A DNA stretch of 64,000 nt from TMP-86 sp044226865 (GCA_044226865.1 JBGAGE010000002.1:62001-126000), one strand, 5' to 3'. Counted from the first letter of the stretch, positions 1 through 9,302 are shown. Numbers and translations are program-made. Notes: generated by a model not told the origin, from the letters alone.

Positions 1-186
1 CGCCGCCTCAAGAACCGGGACGGCTGAGGACCAGGCCGGGACATCCGATTACCTTGATGGCGGCATTCTCGCGGCACCTGGTGATTTCCACCTACTGTGA
101 GCTCATGCCCCATTTGCCGAGCGCACTCTGCGCCATGTGCGCACGCCGACGCGTCTGCTCGATCGCGGCCGCCTGGTGGGATTCCG

Positions 187-1497
187 TCACGCAACCCGCT
201 GCAGCCCGGTGAGAGTCGAGTCCATCTCGGCCAGCAATTGATCCGCATGCTCCCGCGCAAATACCAACGGCGGACGGAGCTTGAGCACATTGTCGTGCAC
301 GCCGATGCGGCTGATGAGGATGCCGCGATCGCGCAAGGCGTTGACGACGGCGCGCGCCGCCTGCGATGCCGGGCTCCTGGTCCTTCGATCGGTGACGAGC
401 TCGACCCCGACGAACAGCCCGGAGCCGCGTACATCGCCGATGACGTCGTGCCGTTGCGCAAGTCTCCTCAGACCCTCTCGCAAATACGCCCCCACGTCGC
501 GTGCATTGCCAAGCAGGCCTTCTCGTTGGATCACCTTGAGGACCTCGTGCCCCACGGCAGCCGACACAGGATTGCCGCCAAAGGTGTTGAAGTAGGAGAA
601 CTGCTTGCGATAGGCAACCAGGTGCTCGCGCCGCGCGACGACGCCACCGATGGGATGACCGGCGCCCATGGGCTTGCCCAACGTCACGATATCGGGCACG
701 GTTCCCGTCATGCGATATCCCCACATGTGATCGCCGGTTCGCGCGAAGCCTGATTGCACCTCATCGGCGATGAACAGGCCGCCCGCCTCCCGCACCATCT
801 TCACCGCAGCTTCCATGAAACCCGCAGGCACCTCAGGCAGGCCTTCATTGGCGAAGATCGGGCACACCAGCAGCGCAGATACGCCGAGGCCCTCGCGCCG
901 CAGCGAGGCGATCGCCTCCGCAACCTTGTCGAGATAGGCATCGCGCAGCGCGGTACCGGACAGCCCAGCGTCGACCCGGTAGCTCTCGGGCGAGGGAATT
1001 CGCCGGATATGCGCCTTGTAGCCGCCAACGGGCGTGAAGATGCTGGCGAGCTGCGAAACCGCGGCGGTATTGCCGTGATAGGTGGCATTCGTGCAGATGA
1101 TACCGGTGGAACCCGTCACGGCCTGCGCCATCTGCAGGGCCACGTCGTTGGCTTCGCTGCCTGTGCACGTGAACGTCACGGTCGTCAGTTCTGGATCGAA
1201 CGTCCGCAGCAGGTCCTCGGCATAGTCCAGAACGACTTCGTCCAGATAGCGGGTGTGTACATTGAGCTTACCGGCTTGACGGGCAAGCGCGGCCACGACA
1301 TCAGGATGACAATGCCCGACGCTGGGCACGTTGTTGTAGACATCGAGGTAACGCCGGCCTTCGTGGTCCCACAACCAGACGCCTTCACCGCGCACCAGGT
1401 GCAAGGGACGATCATAAAAGAGCGGTGTATCCGGACCCAGCAAGCGCTCGCGGCGCGCGAGCAATGCCTGGATGTGGGAAGTCTGCTGGATGCTCAT
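187..1497 (-). CDS. Class III PLP-dependent aminotransferase (omega-amine / phospholyase-like)
   Basis: A 436-residue fold-type I PLP enzyme of the class III aminotransferase family, which also contains ethanolamine-phosphate phospholyase and AGXT2-like proteins. Visible landmarks are GVWLWDHEGRRYLD near the N-terminus, the cofactor motif CTGSEAND, the aspartate in ADEVQSGFARTG, and the PLP lysine Lys275 in TLGKPMGAGHP. I chose the ATG at 1497 rather than the much longer open frame because it gives a normal family length and overlaps the permease stop codon in an ATGA (1494-1497), which implies translational coupling. The partner permease resembles amine/ethanolamine carriers, so the substrate is probably an imported amine or amino acid; that is inference. 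Membership of the family is clear, substrate is not. Confidence 0.9.
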   Translation of the reverse strand: MSIQQTSHIQALLARRERLLGPDTPLFYDRPLHLVRGEGVWLWDHEGRRYLDVYNNVPSVGHCHPDVVAALARQAGKLNVHTRYLDEVVLDYAEDLLRTFDPELTTVTFTCTGSEANDVALQMAQAVTGSTGIICTNATYHGNTAAVSQLASIFTPVGGYKAHIRRIPSPESYRVDAGLSGTALRDAYLDKVAEAIASLRREGLGVSALLVCPIFANEGLPEVPAGFMEAAVKMVREAGGLFIADEVQSGFARTGDHMWGYRMTGTVPDIVTLGKPMGAGHPIGGVVARREHLVAYRKQFSYFNTFGGNPVSAAVGHEVLKVIQREGLLGNARDVGAYLREGLRRLAQRHDVIGDVRGSGLFVGVELVTDRRTRSPASQAARAVVNALRDRGILISRIGVHDNVLKLRPPLVFAREHADQLLAEMDSTLTGLQRVA

Positions 1498-2807
1498 GGA
1501 ACCCTCGACCCTGGCCTCGCGATGATGAAGTACGCCCACAACGCAACCAACCCGGCGATGGCGACGCTCAGGGCACGGACCTGCAATTGGTAGCAAGAGA
1601 TCATGACGGCGCAAGATAACACCAGCGCGACGGAAGCCACGGCCACGCCGCCGCGCGCCCGGTAGGGCCTTGCAAGTCCCGGAGCGCTGCGCCGAAGCTT
1701 GATGAATGTGAGCAGCACGAACACGTGCGACACGCTGATCAGGAAGATGAACACCACCATCGCATCGTCCGGCTTGAAGGCGGCCGTCGCGATGGCGATG
1801 ACAGCCAGGAGCAGCAAGGCGGCATCGGGTGCCCGGCGCGCGTTGGTATGGCGGAAGACGCGCGGCAGGTAGCCAGCCATGCCCAGATGGTAGAACTGGC
1901 GCGAGCCCGCATAAGCCAGTGAAAAGAAAGTCCCAATGATGGCGATCAAGGCGCCCGTGCCCACGAACCTCGCAACCATCGTCGCCCACTGCGCGCTTCC
2001 GTGCGTCATCACGGCCGCGAACAAGGGGTCGGCAACGCCTCCGAGTTGATCAGCACCGGCTGCGCCGGTGACGATCAACAGCACGCAAAGGCCCATCACC
2101 GCCGCCACGCCGATGGACGCGCCCAAGGCCTTGGAAATGGACTTCGCCATGTCCTTCATCTCGGTGGCCGCGTGTGCGGCCTGCTCCACGCCCAGGAACA
2201 GGAACAGCGCGAAGGGGATGCATGATCCGGTGCCTTTCCAGCCGCCCGGGAACGCCGTGGGCACGGCCAGTTTCGCCGACGTTCGCAGATTCGCCGGTTC
2301 GAACCACGGCGCGAGGTACAACAGGAGCACCGCGAGCACGAACAGCGTGACCGCCCCGATGAGCAGGGTGATTCCGCCAGCTTCCTGCGCGCCGCGCAAT
2401 TGAAGTCCCACGACGACGAGCAGCAACGCAATCTTGGGGCCCCAGCCAGCCAGGCCGAACATCGATTCGGTGTAACCCTGGGCAAACGACATGGCCAGGC
2501 CCGCGCCCACCGCCAGGGCGATGGCCACCGCCGTGCCGGCCACGAAGCCGGCCGCCGGCCCCAGTGCGCGGCGCGCGTAATAATCGAAACCGCCGCCCTC
2601 CGGCATGGCGGCGGCCAATTCCGCCAGGCATTGAGTGAGGCACCAGAACAGCACCACCATGGCAATGGCGGCCGCCATCATCCCGCCCCATCCGCCCACC
2701 GCGAGCCCGTAGTTCCAGCCCACGAAATCCCCGGAGATGGCGATCGCGACGCCCAGTGCGGCCACCTTGGGCCAACTGAGCGCGCCGGACTTGAGTTCCT
2801 CGCTCAT
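1494..2807 (-). CDS. APC-superfamily amino acid/amine permease (ethanolamine-permease-like)
   Basis: A 437-residue polytopic membrane protein with about twelve hydrophobic helices. The start GDFVGWNYGLAVGGWGG is characteristic of the ethanolamine/amino-acid permease branch of the APC superfamily, followed by AAAMPEGGGFDYYARRALGP, a typical APC helix 2-3 region. It lies upstream of, and overlaps by four bases, the class III aminotransferase, so the two form an operon for import and conversion of one substrate. It is transcribed away from a TetR-type gene with a palindromic site between them. Family assignment is strong; ethanolamine as substrate is only a guess, since no eut ammonia-lyase genes are present. 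Confidence 0.88.
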   Translation of the reverse strand: MSEELKSGALSWPKVAALGVAIAISGDFVGWNYGLAVGGWGGMMAAAIAMVVLFWCLTQCLAELAAAMPEGGGFDYYARRALGPAAGFVAGTAVAIALAVGAGLAMSFAQGYTESMFGLAGWGPKIALLLVVVGLQLRGAQEAGGITLLIGAVTLFVLAVLLLYLAPWFEPANLRTSAKLAVPTAFPGGWKGTGSCIPFALFLFLGVEQAAHAATEMKDMAKSISKALGASIGVAAVMGLCVLLIVTGAAGADQLGGVADPLFAAVMTHGSAQWATMVARFVGTGALIAIIGTFFSLAYAGSRQFYHLGMAGYLPRVFRHTNARRAPDAALLLLAVIAIATAAFKPDDAMVVFIFLISVSHVFVLLTFIKLRRSAPGLARPYRARGGVAVASVALVLSCAVMISCYQLQVRALSVAIAGLVALWAYFIIARPGSRVP

Positions 2808-2946
2808 GGGCCCCGGCGATTGGTCACGCAGCCACCGCAGGTGTGCGACCCCACACCGCGGATCGCCGCGACGGCCGCCGCACCCAACATTGACCGCAAT
2901 TCGTTCATCTCCGCCCCCGGTTGCATGGCCCTGATGCAGGGTTTCT

Positions 2947-2966
2947 TACTCGAATGGATTCGAGTA
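2947..2966. promoter_or_regulatory. Perfect 9-bp inverted repeat, likely TetR operator
   Basis: The arms TACTCGAAT (2947-2955) and ATTCGAGTA (2958-2966) are exact reverse complements separated by GG. The site lies 34 bases before the start of the TetR-type gene at 3000 and 140 bases before the divergent permease. Position and symmetry are what is expected of an autoregulatory TetR operator; binding itself is inferred. Confidence 0.6.
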
Positions 2967-2999
2967 TGGTTCAGACTCTCATTTGAAGTCAATTTGAAG

Positions 3000-3626
3000 A
3001 TGGCGAACAGAAAGCCCCCTGAAAAGATCCTGCGCCGCCCGGGCATTGAACGCCGGACACGCTTGCTTCAGGCCGCGCGCACGCTGTTGGCGCGAACCGA
3101 CATGACGGAGATCAACCTGACCGACGTCGCTCGGTTTGCCGACATTCCCGTCAGCTCCGCCTACTTCTTCTACGAGGATATCGAGGACTTGTACTTGCAT
3201 CTGTTGGCGGACATCGACGCCGAGATGATTGCCGATATCTCCCGACCGTTGCGCGTCGTTCCTGCGGCCTGGCAGGAAGTCATCCACTCATTGATAGCGC
3301 GCGGCGTGCGGTTCTATGCCAAGCACCCCGCAGCGCGACAATTGATCACTGGCCCCCGAACCCCACCGGAATTGAAGCTGCGAGATCGCAAGAACGATGT
3401 CTCCCTGGGACACATCTTTCGATCGCAGGTAGCTCGGTATTTCAAGATTCCCGGACTGCGAGACGCAGGCGCGATCTTCTATCGCGCGGTGGAAATTGCC
3501 GATCTCATGTTCTGCCTGTCAGTGCTCGAACACGGAAAAATCACGGCCACCATGGCGGATGAGGCGGCCAACGCCTGCATCGCCTACCTCGAGTTTCACA
3601 TCGGCAGGGACCTGCCGCGCTGCTGA
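3000..3626 (+). CDS. TetR-family transcriptional regulator
   Basis: A 208-residue protein. Residues about 15-65 form a TetR-type helix-turn-helix, with RTRLLQAARTLL, then INLTDVARFADIPVSSAYFFYEDIEDLY, where the canonical tyrosine-phenylalanine recognition helix end is seen as YFFY. The remainder is a helical ligand domain with no recognisable signature. The open frame extends far upstream, but the ATG at 3000 is the first that precedes the HTH, and the longer frame is antisense to the permease. It is divergent from the permease-aminotransferase operon and flanked by a perfect palindrome, so it probably represses that operon in the absence of an amine ligand (inference). Confidence 0.88.
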   Translation: MANRKPPEKILRRPGIERRTRLLQAARTLLARTDMTEINLTDVARFADIPVSSAYFFYEDIEDLYLHLLADIDAEMIADISRPLRVVPAAWQEVIHSLIARGVRFYAKHPAARQLITGPRTPPELKLRDRKNDVSLGHIFRSQVARYFKIPGLRDAGAIFYRAVEIADLMFCLSVLEHGKITATMADEAANACIAYLEFHIGRDLPRC

Positions 3627-3714
3627 TCGCTGCCCTGGGGATGCGGTGCGGTCGGACGGTGACGGCTGAGGCGAGGCGTTGCCAGCCGAGATGACGCCGC
3701 ATAGATCATTTGAA

Positions 3715-4731
3715 CTATATGTACAAGGCGGGGCGCCGGGCATCAGAATCAGCGCTGAGCAAGTTCGCCAATTCCGTCTTGTCCGAGATGCTGAGTTTTG
3801 TGTAAATCGTCCGCAAATGCGCCCGTACCGTCGCCGGCGAAACTTGCAACGCAGCGGCAATCTCCTTGTAGGATTCGCCATTGCCGAAGCGCTCGGCGAT
3901 GGAGTGCTCGCGCCCGGTCAGGCGGTCGATCGGTGACTTGGTCCGCACTTCGACCAGGTACAGCCCGCTCACCGGCAGCAACCGCGTGATCGTCGCGTGC
4001 CCGGCAAAAGGTTCACCCAGGCGCTTGCGCAACACTCCAGGCAGCAACGGTCCCTGCCAATCGGGCCATTCCGTCCTGACCAATTCCGCAAAGCGCGGTT
4101 CGGCCGCATGCAACGTGCCCGTCAGGTCGGCCACGGCCAGCGCGACACGATTCGAATACGTATGCGCCCTCGCCGCCGTGAGCTGCGCGATCCAATTCGA
4201 CGTCCAGGCGGCCCACAGGTGCGGCATGACGAGCTGCTTGAGCCGCATGTCCGACTCGCTGTACGCCGGCGTCTCCCGCATCCGATACAGGCTGAGAAAG
4301 GTCGACAGGTTGAGCGCCGGATTCACCAGCAGGGTTCCCAGCGTCTGATGCACGCCCACGTCACGCAACAATTTCGCGAAAGCCGCGTTCTTCTTGATCT
4401 CACGCGGGCCGTAATAGACCGTGACGCCGGGCCGCCGCTGCAGGTCGCCGGCCAGCAGATCCTGTTCGCGGATGCCGCACCACACTTCCACGTACCAATC
4501 CGGCAGGTTGTACAGGAACGAACTGTGCAGTTCGCGGTTCGGACCGCACATGCCCCACCACGCGGCATCGAAGGGCAATGCCTCGCTCAGTCGTTCCAGG
4601 ACACGGCGTTGGAAATCGGCCAGCGTGAGTTCGCGCGCGAAGCGGTAGAGGTCGAGCAGGAGGGCGCCGAACGCCTCCGGGCTGACCCCTTCGGCTTTGC
4701 CGGGCCGCGATGTCTTTTTGATCGCAACCAT
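3715..4731 (-). CDS. LuxR-type helix-turn-helix transcriptional regulator
   Basis: A 338-residue protein with a C-terminal LuxR/GerE DNA-binding domain at about residues 265-325: LTGREHSIAERFGNGESYKE, AAALQVSPATVRAHLRTIY and KLSISDKTELANLL match the domain closely. The N-terminal 250 residues contain a GAF/PAS-like sensor without an obvious REC aspartate or kinase motif, so it is not a two-component response regulator. It starts only 35 bases from the divergent deacetylase operon, so it is the likely regulator of that operon. Its ligand is unknown. Confidence 0.85.
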   Translation of the reverse strand: MVAIKKTSRPGKAEGVSPEAFGALLLDLYRFARELTLADFQRRVLERLSEALPFDAAWWGMCGPNRELHSSFLYNLPDWYVEVWCGIREQDLLAGDLQRRPGVTVYYGPREIKKNAAFAKLLRDVGVHQTLGTLLVNPALNLSTFLSLYRMRETPAYSESDMRLKQLVMPHLWAAWTSNWIAQLTAARAHTYSNRVALAVADLTGTLHAAEPRFAELVRTEWPDWQGPLLPGVLRKRLGEPFAGHATITRLLPVSGLYLVEVRTKSPIDRLTGREHSIAERFGNGESYKEIAAALQVSPATVRAHLRTIYTKLSISDKTELANLLSADSDARRPALYI

Positions 4732-4748
4732 TTTCCAATCCGCTCCCG

Positions 4749-4761
4749 GACAGAGACTGTC
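4749..4761. promoter_or_regulatory. Short inverted repeat in the 35-bp divergent LuxR/deacetylase gap
   Basis: GACAG (4749-4753) and CTGTC (4757-4761) are reverse complements around AGA, ending five bases before the deacetylase ATG at 4767. The site occupies the place where a ribosome binding site would be, and no Shine-Dalgarno sequence is visible there. Arms of five bases may be chance, so this is a weak call. Confidence 0.25.
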
Positions 4762-4766
4762 AGCTC

Positions 4767-5879
4767 ATGAATCGTACAGGTTTCGTTTGTCATGAACACT
4801 ATTTTTGGCACCACACGGGAGCGAGCGCGGGGCCCCTTCCCCACGGGCTGATCCTGCAACCGGATGAACATCCGGAGAGTCCGCAGACCAAGCGCCGCCT
4901 GCTGGGGCTGCTGGAAGTCTCAGGGATGCTCGATCAGCTCGTGCGCATCAAGCCACGCCGCGCAGACAAATCGGAACTGCTGGGATACCACACTGCCGAT
5001 TACGTTGCACACATCGAGGCCATGAGCGCTGGGCCCGGCGGCGATGCCGGCGAACTCACACCCATGGGCACCGGCAGCTTCGAAATCGCACAGCTCTCCG
5101 CGGGCGGCTGCCTGGAGGGCCTCGATGCCGTGTTGAAGGGCCAGGTCGACAATGCCTACTGCCTGAACCGCCCGCCCGGCCATCATGCGGAAAAGGACCT
5201 GGCGCGCGGCTTCTGCATCTTCGCCAACAACGTCCTCGCCGTGCAACGCGCGCAGCGAATTCACAAGCTCGGGCGCATCGCCATCGTCGACTGGGACGTG
5301 CACCACGGCAACAGCCAGGAGCACGCTTTCTACGAGGACCCGTCCGTGCTGACCGTGTCCGTGCATCAGTACAACAACTTCCCGCTGAATTCCGGCCTCC
5401 TCGGTGACAACGGCCGCGGCAAGGGCGAGGGAACCTGCATCAATGTGCCGCTGCCCGCCGGCTGCGGTCATGGCGCCTACGTCGATGCCTGGTCGCGCGT
5501 GGTGATGCCGGCGGTACGGCGCTTCAAGCCGGACATGATCCTGATCTCCTCGGGCTTCGACGGCAGCATCATGGATCCGCTCGGACGGATGATGGCCCAC
5601 AGCGATACCTACCGCGCACTCGCACGCATGACGCTGGACCTCGCAGCGGAAATCTGCGGCGGACGGGTCTTGGCGATGCACGAAGGCGGTTATTCGACCG
5701 CGTATGTGCCATTCTGCGGCCTGGCGGTGTTCGAGGAAATGCGCGGCGTACGAACCGGCGTCGTCGACCCGTACCTGGAGGTCCTTAAGCAGATGGGAGG
5801 CCACGAGATGGAACCGCACCAGAAGGCATTGATCGACAAGGCCGCCCTGCTGGTCAACAAGGTGCCGCAAAGCTCATGA
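4767..5879 (+). CDS. Class II histone deacetylase-family / acetylpolyamine amidohydrolase-like deacetylase
   Basis: A 370-residue zinc amidohydrolase of the arginase/deacetylase fold. Catalytic and metal residues are all visible: the paired histidines in RPPGHHAE (His139, His140), the zinc ligands in DWDVHHGN (Asp177, His179) and the second zinc aspartate in the later GFDGS motif, with EGGYS near the C-terminus. Bacterial members remove acetyl or acyl groups from polyamines and related amines, not from histones. It is the first gene of an operon with an MFS transporter (ATGA overlap at 5876-5879) and a P1 aminopeptidase, which suggests uptake and deacylation of an N-acylated amine or peptide. 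Family is certain, substrate unknown. Confidence 0.93.
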   Translation: MNRTGFVCHEHYFWHHTGASAGPLPHGLILQPDEHPESPQTKRRLLGLLEVSGMLDQLVRIKPRRADKSELLGYHTADYVAHIEAMSAGPGGDAGELTPMGTGSFEIAQLSAGGCLEGLDAVLKGQVDNAYCLNRPPGHHAEKDLARGFCIFANNVLAVQRAQRIHKLGRIAIVDWDVHHGNSQEHAFYEDPSVLTVSVHQYNNFPLNSGLLGDNGRGKGEGTCINVPLPAGCGHGAYVDAWSRVVMPAVRRFKPDMILISSGFDGSIMDPLGRMMAHSDTYRALARMTLDLAAEICGGRVLAMHEGGYSTAYVPFCGLAVFEEMRGVRTGVVDPYLEVLKQMGGHEMEPHQKALIDKAALLVNKVPQSS

Positions 5880-7021
5880 GAACCGCATCGGACGAATCCG
5901 CCGTCATCGCCAGTGTCGTGGCGCTGGCCGCCGTCATCTCCGCCATGCTCCTGATTGCACCAGTGGTCGTCGGCGGACTCATCACCGGCTACGGGTTCTC
6001 TCCGCAGCAAGCCGGCCTGACGATTTCCATCGAACTCGGCGCCATGTCGCTGGCGGCATTGCCGGCGTTGATGTGGCTCCCCCACGCGCCATGGCGGCGC
6101 GTCACGGTTGCCGCGTTGGTCGTCATGATCATCGGCAACCTGCTGTGCGCATACGTCGGTTCGTTCACCACGCTTGCCGCCTTGCGCTTCGTCTGCGGAT
6201 TTGCGGGCGGTTCGATCATGGTCATCTGCTTGAGACTGATCGCCACCAGCCGCGAGACCGAGCGCAATTTCGGATGGTGGACGGTCGGGCAGCTCGTCCT
6301 GGGGGCGGTGGGCCTCGCGGTCCTGCCGCGCATCATTCCGCTCATCGGCTTGCGAGGCCTGTTCTTCGCGCTGGCGGGAATCCTCGCCCTGTGCCTGTTC
6401 ACGGCGCGCTACATCCCCGAGCGGGATACCCCCAAGGCTGCGCCGGTTGCTGGCTCGTCGAATTCGCTCGGAGGCCTTGCCATCGTGACCTTGGGCTCCA
6501 TCCTGGTCTTCTATGTGGCGCTGAGCGGCCTGTGGACCTTTGTGGAACGCATCGGCGCCTCCGCCGGACTGTCGCCGGCACGGATCGGCGACGACCTGAC
6601 GATTGCATCGTTGTGCGGCGTCGCCGGTTGCGGCACGGCCGCCTTCCTCGGGAGCAAGCTCGGCCGCAAGGTCCCGCTGTGGGGTGGCTACGGGTTGATG
6701 CTCGTCTCCATCATCGGCTTTGCCGGCGCACCGAGCCCCCTGCGCTATCTCCTGGCCGCCTGTGGCTTCAAGTATGCATGGACCTTCGCCCTGCCCTACA
6801 TTCTCGCCAGCGCATCGGACCTGGACCGCGACGGCCGGGTGATGGCGCTGTCGAATTTCGTGATCGGCTGTGGACTGGCCATCGGACCTGCCATCATTGC
6901 CGCCATGCTCGACGAGCGGCTCGATTACGGCGTATCCATCACCACTGCGGCCATTGGCGTGGTGGTGTCGCTGGCCCTGCTCATGCCGAGCTTGCGCAAC
7001 GCACGGCCCTTGGCCCGTTGA
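5876..7021 (+). CDS. MFS transporter
   Basis: A 381-residue hydrophobic protein with about twelve membrane segments in two halves and a basic cytoplasmic loop near residue 180 (RYIPERDTPKAAP). It has the overall plan of a small major facilitator. Its ATG overlaps the stop of the preceding deacetylase and it is followed 23 bases later by a P1-family peptidase, so it most likely imports the substrate of these two hydrolases, though an exporter role cannot be excluded. No subfamily is recognisable from sequence reading. Confidence 0.85.
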   Translation: MRTASDESAVIASVVALAAVISAMLLIAPVVVGGLITGYGFSPQQAGLTISIELGAMSLAALPALMWLPHAPWRRVTVAALVVMIIGNLLCAYVGSFTTLAALRFVCGFAGGSIMVICLRLIATSRETERNFGWWTVGQLVLGAVGLAVLPRIIPLIGLRGLFFALAGILALCLFTARYIPERDTPKAAPVAGSSNSLGGLAIVTLGSILVFYVALSGLWTFVERIGASAGLSPARIGDDLTIASLCGVAGCGTAAFLGSKLGRKVPLWGGYGLMLVSIIGFAGAPSPLRYLLAACGFKYAWTFALPYILASASDLDRDGRVMALSNFVIGCGLAIGPAIIAAMLDERLDYGVSITTAAIGVVVSLALLMPSLRNARPLAR

Positions 7022-7044
7022 GCGATCCCCGAGGAGGAAGGTAC

Positions 7045-8172
7045 ATGCGCGCGCGTGCCCGCGATCTGGGCCTGATGATGCCGGGGACACCGGGTCCTCA
7101 CAATGCAATTACGGACGTGCCAGGCGTTGAAGTCGGATTCACCACCCTGCAACGAGTTGCAGAGCAGCCGGGGCAATCGCAGATCTTCACCGGTATCACA
7201 GCCATCCTGCCCCGCGGTCATCAGGCCGTACCGGTGCCGGTACTGGCCGGTCAATTCGACTTGAACGGCAATGGCGAGATGACGGGCAGTCATTGGATCC
7301 GTGATGCGGGGTATTTCACCGGCCCCATCTGCCTCACCAATTCACATTCGGTCGGCATCGTCCACCACGCCGCGGTGCGCCACATGCTGAGCACACATGG
7401 CGAGCATTTCCGCACATTCCATGCGTGGGCCCTGCCCGTGGTGGCGGAGACCTATGATGGCGTCTGCAACGACATCTGCGGCTTACACGTCACCGAAGAT
7501 CATGCGCTCGCCGCCTTGCAAAGTGCCTGCGGCGGCCCGGTGGCGGAAGGTAATGTCGGCGGCGGCACCGGCATGGCCACCTACGAGTTCAAGGGTGGCA
7601 CCGGCACCAGCTCGCGACGATTCCAGCTGGAGGGCCGAAGCTTCACCGTCGGCGTCTTGGTTCAATCCAATTTCGGCAAGCGCAGCGAGCTGACGATTCT
7701 TGGTGTTCCCGTCGGCCGGCACCTGACCGAGAACGCCATTTTCTCCGATCACCAGCTACCTGAGCAGGGCTCGATCATCGTGATCATCGCCACCGATGTT
7801 CCGATGACGGCCATGCAACTGCAACGCATGGCCAAGCGCGGCGCGCTCGGCATCGGTCGCACCGGGACCAGCGGCGGGCATTATTCGGGCGACTTGATGC
7901 TCGCGTTCTCCGTCGCCAATCCCCGCTACCTGCCCGCCATTGGTGAACCTCAGCCCTTCACGCTGCAATACGAGTCGCTGAACGATGCGCATTGCGACGA
8001 GGTGTTTCCGCAGGTGGTCGATGCCGTCGAGGAAGCCATCCTGAATGCGTTACTGGCGGCGGAAACGATCCCGACGTTCAAGCCGCCAGGTCTCCTGCTG
8101 ACCGCCATCGACAAGCCGGCGCTGCTCGAGCTCCTCGCCCGCCACGGGAAAATCCGCTCCCAGCAAACTTGA
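7045..8172 (+). CDS. P1-family N-terminal-nucleophile aminopeptidase (DmpA/BapA type)
   Basis: A 375-residue self-processing peptidase. The beginning DLGLMMPGTPGPHNAITDV and the block NVGGGTGM are typical of the DmpA/beta-peptidyl aminopeptidase family. The nucleophile is Ser281 in HYSGDLMLAFS; in this family the chain is cleaved just before that serine to give alpha and beta subunits. Family enzymes release N-terminal D- or beta-amino acids. The ATG at 7045 is preceded by a strong ribosome site, GAGGAGG, at 7031-7037; the longer open frame upstream is antisense noise. No signal peptide is seen, so it should be cytoplasmic. It ends the deacetylase-MFS operon. Confidence 0.92.
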   Translation: MRARARDLGLMMPGTPGPHNAITDVPGVEVGFTTLQRVAEQPGQSQIFTGITAILPRGHQAVPVPVLAGQFDLNGNGEMTGSHWIRDAGYFTGPICLTNSHSVGIVHHAAVRHMLSTHGEHFRTFHAWALPVVAETYDGVCNDICGLHVTEDHALAALQSACGGPVAEGNVGGGTGMATYEFKGGTGTSSRRFQLEGRSFTVGVLVQSNFGKRSELTILGVPVGRHLTENAIFSDHQLPEQGSIIVIIATDVPMTAMQLQRMAKRGALGIGRTGTSGGHYSGDLMLAFSVANPRYLPAIGEPQPFTLQYESLNDAHCDEVFPQVVDAVEEAILNALLAAETIPTFKPPGLLLTAIDKPALLELLARHGKIRSQQT

Positions 8173-8198
8173 AGCAAATCGCGCGGATTCGATGCACG

Positions 8199-9302
8199 TC
8201 AACAACCGCCGTCGGCGACGCTCAGTCGCGCGATCAACATGGCAAGGAACCGCTCGGAGGCGATGGCCGTCGGAACATCGGCGTTCGCGGTCACGGGCTC
8301 CTCTCCCGCATCGGTGAAATGATCACCTTCGCGGATCACACGCGGCTGGCTGAGCGTCGAGTTGTAGATCGAGGCGCCGTTGGTCAGGCCGGATCGCGTG
8401 TCGATGACGATGCGCATGGGCAACACCTTGGATGCCAGCGACTTGTCGATGGCAAGTGCCAGTGCCAGCGGATCATGCAGCGCGAATGCATCCGCCGTCT
8501 CGAGATAAAAGTCTCCAAGCTTCGCCGCGATCCCGCCGAGGCAGCTTCCGGATGCACGCAACGCTTGCACATGCATGCGCTGGAGCATGGTTTGCCTGGT
8601 TGCGTTCAAGCCGACCATGGTGATGGGGATGCCCGACTCGAAAACGATTCTCGCGGCGTCCGGATCGACGAAGAAATTGAATTCCGCAGCCGCCGTCTCA
8701 TTGCCTCCGGCCGTCGAACCGCCCATGACGATGATCTCCGATACCTCTTGCTCGAGGGCGGGCGATTTATGCAACGCGAGGGCGATGTTGGTCAGGGGCC
8801 CCAACGCGACGATCGTGAGGTCATGCGCGTGCCGGTGAGCCAGGTCCACGATCACTTCGGCGGCACCCCTGGTAGCGAACGTCACCGCGGATGCCGGCAG
8901 ATCGATGCCGCCCAAGCCGTTCGGCCCATGCCAGTAGGTGGCGGTTCGCAACGCTTTGCGCAGCGGCTTGGCCGCACCCCGCGCAACCGGGACATCGGTG
9001 CGCTTCGCCAGCGCCAGGAGTCGGCGCGCATTGTCGGCCGCCAGGTCCAGCGTGACGTTGCCAGCCACGGTCGTGAGCGCTTCCACCCGCAATTCCGGCG
9101 AGCGCAATGCCAGCAGAATCGCCAACGCGTCGTCGATTCCCGGATCGGTGTCGATGACCACCCTTCGCGGAGAATCAGCCGTAGGCGACTGCTGCGGCGA
9201 CACGTACGGCGGTGCCGCAGCGCCCGTCATACCGGTGAAGAGCAGGAGAAAGACCAGCGTGAAACCTGGACGGGCGAGACTGCTGGGGGACGGGCTGTTC
9301 AT
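8199..9302 (-). CDS. Nucleoside hydrolase (inosine/uridine-preferring family), probably exported
   Basis: A 367-residue protein with a hydrophobic N-terminal segment (about residues 10-30, FTLVFLLLFTGMTGAAA) that looks like a Sec signal peptide, followed by the family hallmark VVIDTDPGIDDALA, whose aspartates bind calcium and ribose. Downstream landmarks are ALGPLTNIALAL, EFNFFVDPDAA and HDPLALA. It cleaves the N-glycosidic bond of ribonucleosides. I chose ATG 9302 over the longer frame because it gives a proper signal peptide and forms a TGATG junction with the upstream MFS gene stop. Periplasmic hydrolysis coupled to uptake of the base or ribose is a reasonable inference. Confidence 0.9.
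   Translation of the reverse strand: MNSPSPSSLARPGFTLVFLLLFTGMTGAAAPPYVSPQQSPTADSPRRVVIDTDPGIDDALAILLALRSPELRVEALTTVAGNVTLDLAADNARRLLALAKRTDVPVARGAAKPLRKALRTATYWHGPNGLGGIDLPASAVTFATRGAAEVIVDLAHRHAHDLTIVALGPLTNIALALHKSPALEQEVSEIIVMGGSTAGGNETAAAEFNFFVDPDAARIVFESGIPITMVGLNATRQTMLQRMHVQALRASGSCLGGIAAKLGDFYLETADAFALHDPLALALAIDKSLASKVLPMRIVIDTRSGLTNGASIYNSTLSQPRVIREGDHFTDAGEEPVTANADVPTAIASERFLAMLIARLSVADGGC

Noticed and set aside
1..27. Plus-strand frame RRLKNRDG ending in TGA at the window edge
   Set aside because: Could be the last codons of a gene outside the window, but eight residues cannot be assigned.
1498..1989. N-terminal extension of the aminotransferase frame on the minus strand
   Set aside because: It is antisense-frame readthrough of the permease gene; residues do not resemble aminotransferases.
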